A stretch of 64,000 bases of DNA from Saprospiraceae bacterium (GTDB taxonomy: Bacteria > Bacteroidota > Bacteroidia > Chitinophagales > Saprospiraceae). Positions 54,787 to 63,646 of this stretch are shown here, in pieces. The stretch's first letter is position 1. Each line of letters begins with the position of its first letter. Location: positions 1 through 64,000 of the forward strand of contig JABSSL010000011.1 in NCBI GenBank assembly GCA_013214355.1. The letters run 5' to 3'. The notes beneath the pieces were generated by a model. It saw only the letters and a program-made list of their open reading frames with translations. It searched no databases and was not told where the DNA came from. The position numbers and the translations under genes are program-made.

Positions 54787-56118
54787 TTACATTACCTCGG
54801 TTATGCCTGGTACAATGGTAGGATAATTACCATGCTCGTCTGGCATCACCTGCGGATTGGCATCCCAAGCGTATTTGCTAGGAGATAGGTCTAGGCTAGA
54901 CGCCATAGCATCATCCCATTTCACTAGCTGTCCAGAGTAGGTAGCCATACGCCCTAGAATGGAGGTCATGGTACTCTTGGCCGCATTTTCTGCATCTGCA
55001 AACTTATAATCCCCCTTGGCGATAGCAGCAAAGAGAACATCGTGCTCTACTTGGTAAGGGTTAGGATCTCCTTTGCCCTTCTTCTCCATGATAGCATGTC
55101 CGCTCTTAGTCAAAATCACGCCAGGCTTAGGGGCCGAACCATTGGTACCTTGAAAGGCTTCCGTCACTTTATTCTCACAGCCTTTCCAGTGTCGGCATTG
55201 ACTCATCATTTTACTGCCATCTGCGTATTCAAATTCTACAAAGTGATGGTCGAAGATCTCTCCGTGATCCTTGCCGGTTCTCATGCGGCGTCCGCCCATA
55301 CCTCGAGCAGATACCGGATAGGCTTTTTTCACCCAATTCCCCACATCCAAATTGTGAATATGCTGTTCGGTAATATGATCTCCACACAACCAGTTAAAGT
55401 AGTACCAATTGAGCATCTGGTACTGCATTTCGGTCATGCCCTCTTTTCTTTCTCTAACCCAAACCCCACCACTATTCCAGTAAACATGGGAAGTCGTAAT
55501 ATCTCCAATCACACCTTCATGCAACATATCTACCCAATTGGTGTAGATTTTTTGATAATGGCGTTGTAAGCCAACCACAACGTTCAGCTTCTTCTTCTTG
55601 GCTAGTTTTGCGGTTTCTAAAACCTTGCGCACACCTGGAGCATCAACGGCAACAGGCTTCTCCATAAAGACATGCTTGTCGGCTTTGATAGCAGCATCAA
55701 AATGGATGGGACGGAAACCTGGAGGAGTAGCAATGATTACTACATCAGACAATGCGATAACCTTTTTGTACCCATCGAAGCCATCGAACTGATTTTCGGC
55801 TGGAACATCAAATCTCTTACTATCAATATCATTATTGGCCAATGCATCCTGGATACGTTTCACACTGGCGTCAAGCCGATTACGGAAAGCATCAGCCATG
55901 GCTACTAGACGAACATTTTGCTCAGTGGATAGGGCTTGTACAGCGGCTCCGGAGCCTCTACCTCCGCATCCGATTAAACCTACCTTTATGGCATCTTCTC
56001 CATCAATATGTGCTTTGGCTGAAAGCATAGAAGGGCTAAGAATGAGTGCGCCCGTTGCTAAACCAGAGGACTTGACAAAAGTGCGGCGACCCATTTTGTT
56101 TTGGTCTTTCTTTTTCAT
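54787..56118 (-). CDS. Tat-exported Gfo/Idh/MocA family oxidoreductase
   Basis: The protein has 443 residues. A Tat signal (GRRTFVKSSGLATGALIL) carries Arg11-Arg12. The Rossmann fold has GCGGRGSG (50-57) and the conserved EKP (153-155). HWHE-like GDHITEQHIHNLDVGNW in the C-terminal domain carries the His typical of the active site. It is an NAD(P)-dependent sugar or inositol-type dehydrogenase, acting outside the cytosol; the substrate is unknown. The next gene downstream is the Tat-exported isomerase at 53679. Confidence 0.9.
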   Translation of the reverse strand: MKKKDQNKMGRRTFVKSSGLATGALILSPSMLSAKAHIDGEDAIKVGLIGCGGRGSGAAVQALSTEQNVRLVAMADAFRNRLDASVKRIQDALANNDIDSKRFDVPAENQFDGFDGYKKVIALSDVVIIATPPGFRPIHFDAAIKADKHVFMEKPVAVDAPGVRKVLETAKLAKKKKLNVVVGLQRHYQKIYTNWVDMLHEGVIGDITTSHVYWNSGGVWVRERKEGMTEMQYQMLNWYYFNWLCGDHITEQHIHNLDVGNWVKKAYPVSARGMGGRRMRTGKDHGEIFDHHFVEFEYADGSKMMSQCRHWKGCENKVTEAFQGTNGSAPKPGVILTKSGHAIMEKKGKGDPNPYQVEHDVLFAAIAKGDYKFADAENAAKSTMTSILGRMATYSGQLVKWDDAMASSLDLSPSKYAWDANPQVMPDEHGNYPTIVPGITEVM

Positions 56119-56466
56119 GATAAGGTTAATTGTATACTTGAATAAAGTTTTATCCTTGTTGTGTTGCTAGGCCAAAAAGGTGAAACGATTTTGGAAGACT
56201 CAGGTAGCGATTGTCACTGGTCCGTTATAGGCTGTCTGTATCAGTAAAATCCCAGATTTACCGTTTCACTTTGATCTTCAACTTGTAATATCAAAAAAAA
56301 CCGAGGGAAAATTGAGAAAATAGCAGGGTTTTAACGAATAGAGCTAGAATATTGCATCGAGTGGATATAGGGTCTAATTTCCGACAATTGATGGGATAGA
56401 TGGATCGGAGTTTCATTTTACGAAATTCCTGGGCTACATTTAATAAACAAAAAGCATTACTGATCC
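56119..56466. other. Divergent intergenic region, nothing recognised
   Basis: These 348 bp separate the oxidoreductase gene from the small plus-strand gene. No -7 match, hairpin or gene is evident. Confidence 0.4.
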
Positions 56467-56769
56467 ATGTCTATTGCCCATCACTTCATGGTAGACTTTT
56501 CTGTACCCAAAGAGCCTCCAACCTCATTCTTGGAATTGGTGCCTTTTCAGGAGGCCGTGATCAGCGATTACTTGTCGCAAGGTAAGTTGATTAACTACGC
56601 CATATCACTAGAAAAGTCCAAAATTTGGGCGGTTTTCGCTGCCACCTCTGAGGTCGAAGTACTCGAAATGCTAATAGATTTTCCCCTGACAAAATTTATG
56701 AAGGTAGAGATTAGTCTTTTACAACAGTACAATTGTAATGTTCACGCTCCTAGCTTTTCTCTAAACTAG
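56467..56769 (+). CDS. Small muconolactone-isomerase/YciI-like protein, function unknown
   Basis: The protein has 100 residues. MVDFSVPKEP, FLELVPFQEAVISDYLSQGKLINYAISLEKSKIWAVF (read in segments), then VLEMLIDFPLTKFM give the beta-alpha-beta pattern of dimeric alpha/beta-barrel proteins such as muconolactone isomerase. No catalytic residue is clear and no catabolic genes surround it. Orphan gene with no recognisable operon partner. Confidence 0.65.
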   Translation: MSIAHHFMVDFSVPKEPPTSFLELVPFQEAVISDYLSQGKLINYAISLEKSKIWAVFAATSEVEVLEMLIDFPLTKFMKVEISLLQQYNCNVHAPSFSLN

Positions 56770-57043
56770 GCCACCAAAGGTAGAGTTATGGCTACCTTCC
56801 AACTCACCTCTAACCTACTGCTGGATTCTTTTGCAGTATAAGTATCCTTTCTTGAATTATTTCGTTGATAATAGGCAAAAAAAAACCGATAAAGCGGATG
56901 CCAATCGGTTGGGAGCAGAGAAAGCTTACGAATTAGAGGCTTAGCCATCTAATTTTGGAATTGTTGGGGTATAGTTTTATCTCATGATGTTTACTTACTC
57001 CCGCAGGAGCAAAAGGTGTGTTTCTAGTGTGAAAATCGAATAA

Positions 57044-57083
57044 AACGGAGCACCTGGCGTATTCGGCTGATTGGTGCTCCGTT
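57044..57083 (-). terminator. Terminator-like hairpin without an upstream CDS
   Basis: AACGGAGCACC/GGTGCTCCGTT is an 11-bp perfect stem. On the minus strand it is followed by TTATTCGATTTTC, a U-rich tail. No minus-strand CDS of more than 60 codons lies upstream (57084-57676), so it may end a small RNA. Confidence 0.55.
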
Positions 57084-57646
57084 GCTTGGTTTGGGGTTGT
57101 GTTAATTAGTTCTCAAAGTGATCTTGGGGATCGCTTCCCGGCCCTTCAACCGGGATTTGGTTTGAGTTATACAGGGATGAATAGGGATTACACAAGAGTA
57201 CGATTTGGGGATTGTTTGGATTAATTTTTGGTTTATGGGGTTTGTAGTCTTAATTCGTTTTTGCTAGTTTTCATTATAAGGAGACGATTTGGCACAGAAT
57301 TCCACAAAAAAAGAATAACTTTTTTTCTTAGTTCGGTTCTTTTTTCTGTTAATTTGCTGATTATTAACTAGTTGCTTTTGGATTTTTTTTGATCATTTTT
57401 AATGTTTCTACTTGATGAACCTAACTATTTGACCGCTTTTGTGTGCTTAGATCAGCAAAAATAGCTCCTCACTGAGCTCATGCTTACCTGATTGGGTAAG
57501 CGTGTCTCGACAACTCATACGATCTCCTACCCGCCCCGGAAGAAATTTATTAGCTATCTACATCTGTGCCGAAGGCAAGAAACAAGCAAATTACCTAGCA
57601 GATAACAAAATTGTATCTGCTAAAGGCTTTGTCTCGTAAGGTTTTT

Positions 57647-57654
57647 TATTTTTG
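57647..57654 (+). promoter_or_regulatory. Putative -7 element for the DUF6427-like gene
   Basis: TATTTTTG matches TAnnTTTG. TTTG lies 15 bp upstream (57628-57631), shorter than the usual spacer. The leader would be ~15 nt to the GTG at 57677 or ~45 nt to the ATG at 57707. Confidence 0.35.
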
Positions 57655-57676
57655 AAATTAACTAGAAATAAGCATA

Positions 57677-58663
57677 GTGTTATCCATATTTAGAACCAAC
57701 CAATTAATGGCCAGTTTCCTACTGGTCTTTTATGCTGCGGCTCTTCGATTTTGGGGCTTAGTATATACAGAGCCATGGGAGCCTGCCGCTTCTGGAATCC
57801 TATCGGATTGGGTATATGATCAAGTCGGATATGCTGGGATCATACCAGCGATTATAGCCACCTTGTTGGTTTTTGTTGAAGGATGGATGTTGAATGCTTT
57901 GGTGTTGCGGGATCGATTAGGCAGAGATGCAAACCTGTTTCCCGGGCTTTTCTTCATCTTGATCTGTAGTGTACTTCCACCCTTTTTGCAGCTTTCGCCC
58001 TTACACATGGCTAACTTCTTCTATATTTTGGCTTTGTTTGAGTTGTTTGGTATTTATAAGAAGTCAGATTGTGCCACTAACTTGTTCAATAGTGGCTTGT
58101 GGATAGCGATTGGTAGTCTTTTTTATCCTTCCTATTTGGCACTATTTGTATTAATTATAGTGGCAATCAATACGCTACGTTCCTTGAAGTTCAGGGACAT
58201 ATTGATTGTTTTGAGCGGTATTTTGGTACCTTATATTTATGCTTTGGTGTATTTCTATTGGACAGATCGTTTGTCTGTCTTTATGGGTCAACAATTTCCC
58301 ATTCAAGTGGGAATCCCAGAGATGAACTTCCCAGACCCGACTTTGTACTATATCAGTGTAGTCTTTAGTGGGTTGCTGTTGTTAGTAGTACTATTTAGTT
58401 GGGGTGGTTTTTTGGCGAAGAATGTGATCCAGGTGCAGAAGAAGATCAATATTTTATATGCAGCACTTTTATTTTCGGTTTTTGCTCCCTTCTTCGTGGA
58501 CATAGTATCGCTTGATTTCCTATTATATCTTGCCGTACCCTTGGGGGTGTTGACCTCCTTTAGTTTCACTAATATGCCCAATCAACGTGCAGAGGTCATT
58601 CACCTGATCTGGGTAGTTGGTTTACTCTATTTCCATTATTTGGTCTTTAGTGGAGCGCTTTGA
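57677..58663 (+). CDS. DUF6427-like polytopic membrane protein
   Basis: The protein has 328 residues from GTG at 57677; Met11 at 57707 is an alternative. About nine hydrophobic helices are seen (for example MASFLLVFYAAAL, AIIATLLVFVEGWML, LWIAIGSLFYPSYLALF). There is no enzymatic motif. Length and spacing resemble Bacteroidota DUF6427 membrane proteins, whose function I do not know. It is followed by a 215-bp gap before the Dsb-like genes. Confidence 0.7.
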   Translation: MLSIFRTNQLMASFLLVFYAAALRFWGLVYTEPWEPAASGILSDWVYDQVGYAGIIPAIIATLLVFVEGWMLNALVLRDRLGRDANLFPGLFFILICSVLPPFLQLSPLHMANFFYILALFELFGIYKKSDCATNLFNSGLWIAIGSLFYPSYLALFVLIIVAINTLRSLKFRDILIVLSGILVPYIYALVYFYWTDRLSVFMGQQFPIQVGIPEMNFPDPTLYYISVVFSGLLLLVVLFSWGGFLAKNVIQVQKKINILYAALLFSVFAPFFVDIVSLDFLLYLAVPLGVLTSFSFTNMPNQRAEVIHLIWVVGLLYFHYLVFSGAL

Positions 58664-58850
58664 TTTACCCCTCTTTAGACTATCAAACCAGCAAGGATTG
58701 GCGCTAAAAATTACCGGTCTCCCTTTAGGAGGGTTATGGCCGAAGGGGCAGATTTTGTTAAAGTGTAGTCCAAAATGACCATTGATGTTAAATACTGTTA
58801 ATGTTTGGTCTTGTTCCAACTTCTTAACTAATAGTCCCCTTTCTATTGTA

Positions 58851-58858
58851 TATTTTTG
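58851..58858 (+). promoter_or_regulatory. Putative -7 element for the DsbD-alpha-like gene
   Basis: TATTTTTG is an exact TAnnTTTG match. It supports the ATG at 58879 over an upstream in-frame start at 58846, which would precede it. Confidence 0.45.
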
Positions 58859-58878
58859 CTGCAAACGGATATGAAAAT

Positions 58879-59331
58879 ATGAAGATATTAGGATTAGTGG
58901 TGAGCCTGCTCTTTTCTTTCAGCTTGCTCCAAGCCCAACCGATGGCACCAGTGGAATGGACTTTCTCAGCTGAAAAGGTCGCAGACAAAGAATACGACTT
59001 GGTATTTACGGCTGATATTGATCCAGGCTGGTACATCTACTCCCAAAAAGCCAATGAAGATGGTCCTATCCCTACTTCCTTCTACTACAATGCTGATCCA
59101 GGATTTCAGCCGGTAGGTATTCCTACGGAAGAAGGCGATAAAAAGGAAGGGATGGATGATATGTTTGGTATTCATTTGATTAAGTATGGTAAAAAAGCTG
59201 TTTTTAAGCAGCGTGTTATGCTTACAGATGAAATCAAGGAAATATCAGGCTACTTGGAATTTATGTGCTGTAATGACAAGCAGTGTCTGCCACCCAAGTC
59301 CGTTGATTTTGCCTTCAACTTTAAGCAATAA
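58879..59331 (+). CDS. Free-standing DsbD-alpha-like exported domain protein
   Basis: The protein has 150 residues from ATG at 58879. A signal peptide (MKILGLVVSLLFSFSLLQAQ) precedes a single DsbD-N-like immunoglobulin domain with VEWTFSAEKVADKEYDLVF, DPGWYIYSQ and the Cys pair in CCNDKQCLPP. In DsbD the alpha domain shuttles electrons from the membrane core to periplasmic partners. It lies 109 bp upstream of dsbD and is nearly the same as the first domain of that protein, so it may be a detached alpha domain. Confidence 0.8.
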   Translation: MKILGLVVSLLFSFSLLQAQPMAPVEWTFSAEKVADKEYDLVFTADIDPGWYIYSQKANEDGPIPTSFYYNADPGFQPVGIPTEEGDKKEGMDDMFGIHLIKYGKKAVFKQRVMLTDEIKEISGYLEFMCCNDKQCLPPKSVDFAFNFKQ

Positions 59332-59440
59332 GGAGCGGATTAATCTCCAGAGGAAGGTAGATCAATTGTGAACAGATCCCTCCTCTTTTTCTGATCGCCT
59401 ACATATTGAATGCTTTTTTCTGAATTAGGAATCATTTAAC

Positions 59441-62071
59441 ATGAGACTTCTATTACTACTTTTTAGTGCCCTTTTTCTGACGGTCGGACTTTCGGCTCAA
59501 ATGGTGGATCCCGTAAAATGGGATACGCATATTGATAAAATTTCGAAGGAAGAATACCAATTGGTTTTTACCGCCGATATGGATCCAGGATGGATGCTGT
59601 ATTCTCAGCATACCGAAGATGGTGGCCCGATACCAACTACCTTCTATTTTAACAAAGGGGCTCATTACAGTTTAGTAGGTGAGGTTGACGAAAAGGGCAA
59701 AAAGAAAGAAGGTCGTGATCCTCTATTTGACAATATCGTAGTAATTAAGTATCCCAAAGGGCCGGTGGTCTTTACGCAAATAGTGAAGGTCGCGGATCCT
59801 AGTCAAGCCATTACGGTAGAAGTGGAATACATGTCTTGTAATGATCAGACTTGTACACCTCCGATGTTGAAGGATTTTTCATTTGATGTCAGTGCGGTAT
59901 CAGGTGGGGATCTGACAGCTTCTGCAGATGAGGCAGCGGAGCTACAGGTGACGGCCAAGGAAGCACAACAGGAGGCAAGCGTTTCGGAAATAGCACCAAC
60001 GAATGTTATCACGGATGCTGCAAAAGAATCGGAGACTTCGGGTCTACTAGAAGAGACTGCTACATCCTTATTAGATAATGCCGGAGGAGCGGAACAGAGT
60101 GGAGTACTGGAACCGGTTAAGTGGTCATTCACTAGTAAAAAAACGGGAGAGGGAGAGTATACCTTCATTGCCACAGCAAAGGTTGAGGCGGGATGGAGCA
60201 TGCCGTCCTACAAATCACATATAGATGGTCCTCCACCGCTAGAAATATACTGGGAACACGATTCGACGGCCGTGGTCGCTACGGGTGAGATTCAGGAGCT
60301 AACGAAGATCAAGACGGCCATGGACGAGATGTTTGGGGTTGAGGTAAGCAAATATGTAGGTAACCCGGTAGTCATTCAGCAAACTTTCAAAAGTAAGGAG
60401 CCTAATCCGGTGGTAAAGGGATTTATGGTGTTCACAGTTTGTGATGATGAAAAGTGCTTGCCACCCACAGAAGCGCCATTCTCGATTGACTTGAGTACAG
60501 GACAAGCAGCTAGCAATATTGCGGTGGTACAACCCCAAGGGGAGTCACTGGACCAACGCAGAGCCAGTTTAGCAGCTACTTATAAAGAACCACTTGGTAA
60601 CTGCGGAGAGGAAGTGGTATCAAGTGATTCGCTGTTTTGGACTTTTATCTTGGGTTTTCTTGGTGGATTAGTAGCCTTGCTGACACCCTGTGTCTTTCCA
60701 ATGATTCCCTTGACCGTGAGCTTCTTCACCAAGACGAGTAAGGATCGTGCCTCAAGTCTACGGAATGCTTTGATTTATGGTATTTCCATCATCTTAATCT
60801 ACGTTTCCATTGGATTGATCATCACTGGGGCTCTAGGGCCTGGGGCATTGAATGCCTTGTCAACCAACTGGATCGCCAACATGCTCTTCTTCGCGATCTT
60901 TGTTGCTTTTGCCTTTTCTTTCTTTGGATATTATGAGATTACGCTTCCAAGTTCATGGTCTACCAAGAGTGATGCCATGGCGGATAAAGGAGGCTTGATT
61001 GGCATCTTCTTCATGGCCTTTACCCTGGCTTTGGTTTCCTTCTCTTGTACTGGGCCTATCATTGGTTCAGCGCTGGTAGAATCAGCGACCAACAAGATGG
61101 GACCCATGGTGGTCATGCTCGGATTCTCATCAGCTTTGGCTTTACCATTTGGCTTGTTCGCGGCTTTCCCAGGCTGGTTGAATTCCTTGCCACGATCAGG
61201 GAGCTGGATGACTTCCGTAAAGGTTGTTTTGGGTTTTCTAGAATTAGCCTTAGCGCTTAAGTTCTTATCTGTGGCAGATATGACGATGCACTGGGGCATC
61301 TTACCCTACGAAGTATTCATGGGACTGTGGGTATTGATTTTTGCTGGGATGGCTCTTTATCTATTAGGCTATATTCGCTTTCCTCATGATAGTAAGTTGA
61401 AAAAGATTTCACCTACCCGTTGGGGATTCATAATTGCCTCATTGGCAGCGGTCGTATACCTTGCTACTGGCTTTGGATATAACCAGAAGACGCAGGCTTA
61501 CCAGTCTTTGAAGATTATGAGTGGTCTAGCACCTCCTGCACATTACAATATCCTTTTGCCAGAGCCGGATCTTGACCCAGCATTGAAGGCTCGTTTTCCT
61601 TCTTATTCAAAGTGTGCTAATAATTTAGAATGCTTTAAGGATTACTATGAAGGGGTGACTTACGCCAAGGAAATTAATAAACCGGTATTGCTGGACTTCA
61701 CCGGACATGGCTGTGTTAACTGTCGTAAAACGGAGGAGCATATCTGGACGGCCGAATCCATCTGGGAACGGATTACCGAAGACTATGTACTGATCTCTCT
61801 GTATGTGGATGATAGGAATCCTTTAGACAAACCTTTGGTGTCTAAATTGAGCAATAAAAAGCTACGGAACGTGGGGCATATGTGGACGGATTTCCAAGTG
61901 ACCAATTTCCAGCAAAATACTCAACCATTGTATGTGCTGATGTCACCTGGCGAGAAAGTGCTAGCGGCGCCCAGAGGATACAAGGAAGGAGTGAGAGATT
62001 ACAGTGATTTCCTTGATTGTGGACTGAATACCTTCATGAGAACTAACCAAGGAGCATTGGGTAGTCGATAG
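59441..62071 (+). CDS. dsbD: Thiol:disulfide interchange protein DsbD with two N-terminal alpha domains
   Basis: The protein has 876 residues. Signal peptide LTVGLSAQ; alpha-like domain 1 (~20-150, CNDQTCTPP); an acidic/Ala linker; alpha-like domain 2 (~225-350, CDDEKCLPP). An ~8-TM CcdA/DsbD core (~400-690) has Cys417 (TPCVFPMIPLTV) and Cys536 (FSCTGPIIG). A thioredoxin-like C-terminal domain has Cys758-Cys761 in GHGCVNCRK. It moves reducing equivalents from cytosolic thioredoxin to the periplasm for disulfide isomerisation and cytochrome maturation. The duplicated alpha domain is unusual compared with E. coli DsbD. Confidence 0.94.
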   Translation: MRLLLLLFSALFLTVGLSAQMVDPVKWDTHIDKISKEEYQLVFTADMDPGWMLYSQHTEDGGPIPTTFYFNKGAHYSLVGEVDEKGKKKEGRDPLFDNIVVIKYPKGPVVFTQIVKVADPSQAITVEVEYMSCNDQTCTPPMLKDFSFDVSAVSGGDLTASADEAAELQVTAKEAQQEASVSEIAPTNVITDAAKESETSGLLEETATSLLDNAGGAEQSGVLEPVKWSFTSKKTGEGEYTFIATAKVEAGWSMPSYKSHIDGPPPLEIYWEHDSTAVVATGEIQELTKIKTAMDEMFGVEVSKYVGNPVVIQQTFKSKEPNPVVKGFMVFTVCDDEKCLPPTEAPFSIDLSTGQAASNIAVVQPQGESLDQRRASLAATYKEPLGNCGEEVVSSDSLFWTFILGFLGGLVALLTPCVFPMIPLTVSFFTKTSKDRASSLRNALIYGISIILIYVSIGLIITGALGPGALNALSTNWIANMLFFAIFVAFAFSFFGYYEITLPSSWSTKSDAMADKGGLIGIFFMAFTLALVSFSCTGPIIGSALVESATNKMGPMVVMLGFSSALALPFGLFAAFPGWLNSLPRSGSWMTSVKVVLGFLELALALKFLSVADMTMHWGILPYEVFMGLWVLIFAGMALYLLGYIRFPHDSKLKKISPTRWGFIIASLAAVVYLATGFGYNQKTQAYQSLKIMSGLAPPAHYNILLPEPDLDPALKARFPSYSKCANNLECFKDYYEGVTYAKEINKPVLLDFTGHGCVNCRKTEEHIWTAESIWERITEDYVLISLYVDDRNPLDKPLVSKLSNKKLRNVGHMWTDFQVTNFQQNTQPLYVLMSPGEKVLAAPRGYKEGVRDYSDFLDCGLNTFMRTNQGALGSR

Positions 62072-62095
62072 AGGCAATTAGTATAGTACAACAAG

Positions 62096-62132
62096 AAAGC
62101 CCTCAGTAGAAGTAGTATCTGCTGAGGGCTTT
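62096..62132 (+). terminator. Intrinsic terminator of dsbD
   Basis: A 15-bp stem (AAAGCCCTCAGTAGA/TCTGCTGAGGGCTTT, one G-U) is followed by TT and GG. It lies 24 bp after the stop codon. Confidence 0.85.
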
Positions 62133-62265
62133 TTGGTATGCTGATATGCCAGCTGCGATTCATTCTCCAATGCCCCAATGCGTCAGATTTTTGCGGTAAA
62201 ACCTAGCTCTTGGCGGTTTTTTTTCCCAAATCTTCCTTTTTCGCGCTCATGCATTGCAACTTGGA

Positions 62266-62745
62266 TTATTCTAATCCAACGAGGAGCTGACCTTTGTCTA
62301 CGGCAGCCCCTTTCTGGACTGGAACTTCCTTGATCACCCCATCTCCTGGCGCTTTAATCACATTCTCCATTTTCATCGCCTCGAGGATCAGCAAGGGATC
62401 ACCTGTACTAACTGCTTGTCCTGCCTCTACCATGATATCCAGCACAAGCCCAGGCATTGGCGCTTTAATATCCTTTAATTGCTGTCCGGCTTTCACCTGC
62501 AAGCCCATCTTTTGGATGAGCCGATCATATTTATCTTGTAACTTAACCTGGTAAGTAGAACCATTTATTTTGAGCGTGACCGCCTTCTGTAGAGGATTAA
62601 GTTGGATAAGTTCAGCTTGGTAAGATTTTCCATCCTTGAGCAGATGAAAGTGCTTTGCATCTATGGAAATCACATCAAGGCCCGAAGTAGATAAATCGTC
62701 AAATTGAAAATCATCATTGACCCGGGCGGAGTACTTCTTTGGCAT
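62266..62745 (-). CDS. Biotin carboxyl carrier protein (acyl-CoA carboxylase type)
   Basis: The protein has 159 residues. The biotin-attachment domain (~90-159) has EAMKMEN with the biotinyl Lys125, and [10 protein letters not shown] with the paired hairpin. The N-terminal half is a Bacteroidota-type extension ([10 protein letters not shown]). It carries CO2 on biotin for an acetyl- or propionyl-CoA carboxylase. No carboxylase or carboxyltransferase subunit is in the window. It lies 18 bp after the membrane-protein gene, so it may share its mRNA. Confidence 0.9.
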   Translation of the reverse strand: MPKKYSARVNDDFQFDDLSTSGLDVISIDAKHFHLLKDGKSYQAELIQLNPLQKAVTLKINGSTYQVKLQDKYDRLIQKMGLQVKAGQQLKDIKAPMPGLVLDIMVEAGQAVSTGDPLLILEAMKMENVIKAPGDGVIKEVPVQKGAAVDKGQLLVGLE

Positions 62746-62763
62746 AAATTGTAGGGCGTTCAG

Positions 62764-63147
62764 TTAGTTGGTCATTCTTCCCAACCGCATTAAGAAATAG
62801 GTCTCAAAGATAGTATAAAGAACATAAATCAGGAGGAACGGAATGACAAACCAACGATCAGTCGGTTCAGCCACCGATTGATAGATGAAAACCAAGGCTA
62901 CGGATAGCATCATCTTGAAGCCCGTAAAGCCTAGCACTAATCGGGAGAAGTCGTTCTTGTTCCGACTTTTGATCATTCGAAGGCCAAGATGGAAAACAAT
63001 AATGCTAAGTAAGGTGAAAAAAATGAGGCTGACGGTCGAAATGTCGATATAGGAAGAATACTGTGCTTGTTGCCCCAGTGTTAGGACCACAGCCAGAATA
63101 CCGAGGCTCAGAAGAATAAGTTGTTGGTAGAAAGTCTTTATGCTCAC
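62764..63147 (-). CDS. Small membrane protein, four TM segments, near AtpZ
   Basis: The protein has 127 residues. Four hydrophobic helices (LILLSLGILAVVLTLG, VSLIFFTLLSIIVFHLGL, FKMMLSVALVFIY, FVIPFLLIYVLYTIFETYFLM). No signature. Its place after AtpZ, where AtpI or similar ATP-synthase accessory genes sit in Bacteroidota, suggests an F-type ATPase accessory role by context only. It is followed 18 bp later by the biotin carrier gene. Confidence 0.65.
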   Translation of the reverse strand: MSIKTFYQQLILLSLGILAVVLTLGQQAQYSSYIDISTVSLIFFTLLSIIVFHLGLRMIKSRNKNDFSRLVLGFTGFKMMLSVALVFIYQSVAEPTDRWFVIPFLLIYVLYTIFETYFLMRLGRMTN

Positions 63148-63228
63148 CGTCTCTAGCTATTGTTGCTTGGGAATAGCGTAAAGATACAGGTAAAACACAT
63201 AGGAGAGAAGGAAAGAGGTGGATAAGTA

Positions 63229-63264
63229 AATGAGTAATGAGGTACGATAACCTCACTACTCATT
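63229..63264 (-). terminator. Possible terminator between atpZ and the membrane protein gene
   Basis: AATGAGTAATGAGGT and ACCTCACTACTCATT form 15-bp arms (one mismatch, a G-U on the minus strand) around a 6-nt loop, 90 bp past the atpZ stop. The U-tract is weak. Confidence 0.45.
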
Positions 63265-63352
63265 ATAAGTTTGAAGACAATCAAAAATGAAATTCAACGC
63301 TTTGCTGACTGTGATCATTTACTGACGGCTATCGTCAGTGTCACTTTTCATT

Positions 63353-63646
63353 TTATGTTTTGTCCACGTGATCTGTCGAAGAAGGTTCATCTTTACCCTG
63401 AGCGGAAGGGGCGAAGATGAAGTCTTTTAAGGTCAGGTAAAAAGCACCGATGATCGCAAAGATCACAAGGATCAAGGTGAAATAGGGACGCTCTGTTTGA
63501 TAACGTTCATCGAGTTCTCTACCTGCCAAAGCTCCTACAATGAGGATGGCAGCCATCTGGAAGGCCATGCCCGAATATTTCAGATAACTCTGGGCATTTT
63601 TAACGACCTTCTTCGAACTAGGCTCCTGCTTTGGCTGCTTTGCCAA
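63353..63646 (-). CDS. atpZ: AtpZ/AtpI family protein
   Basis: The protein has 97 residues. Two TM helices (23-42 YSGMAFQMAAILIVGALAG; 55-74 ILVIFAIIGAFYLTL) with GRELDER between, the AtpZ signature. These proteins assist assembly or ion supply of F-type ATP synthase. Here the atpB-led structural genes are not nearby. Its start overlaps the 3' end of the bactofilin gene by 29 bp, so the two are probably translated together. Confidence 0.88.
   Translation of the reverse strand: MAKQPKQEPSSKKVVKNAQSYLKYSGMAFQMAAILIVGALAGRELDERYQTERPYFTLILVIFAIIGAFYLTLKDFIFAPSAQGKDEPSSTDHVDKT

Larger units (their letters stand above)
56770..57676. other. 907-bp region without a convincing CDS, with several hairpins
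   Basis: The features are a terminator-like hairpin on the minus strand (57044-57083) and hairpins GCTTACC/GGTAAGC (57482-57501) and TAGCAGATA/TATCTGCTA (57596-57622). A -7 match for the next gene lies at 57647-57654. The remaining sequence is AT-rich. The only ORFs are short, such as a 13-codon minus-strand frame from 57274. Confidence 0.6.

Noticed and set aside
57233-57274. 13-codon minus-strand ORF MKTSKNELRLQTP, resembling a leader of a ribosomally made peptide
   Set aside because: It stops before any core peptide, and no modification or transport genes are near.
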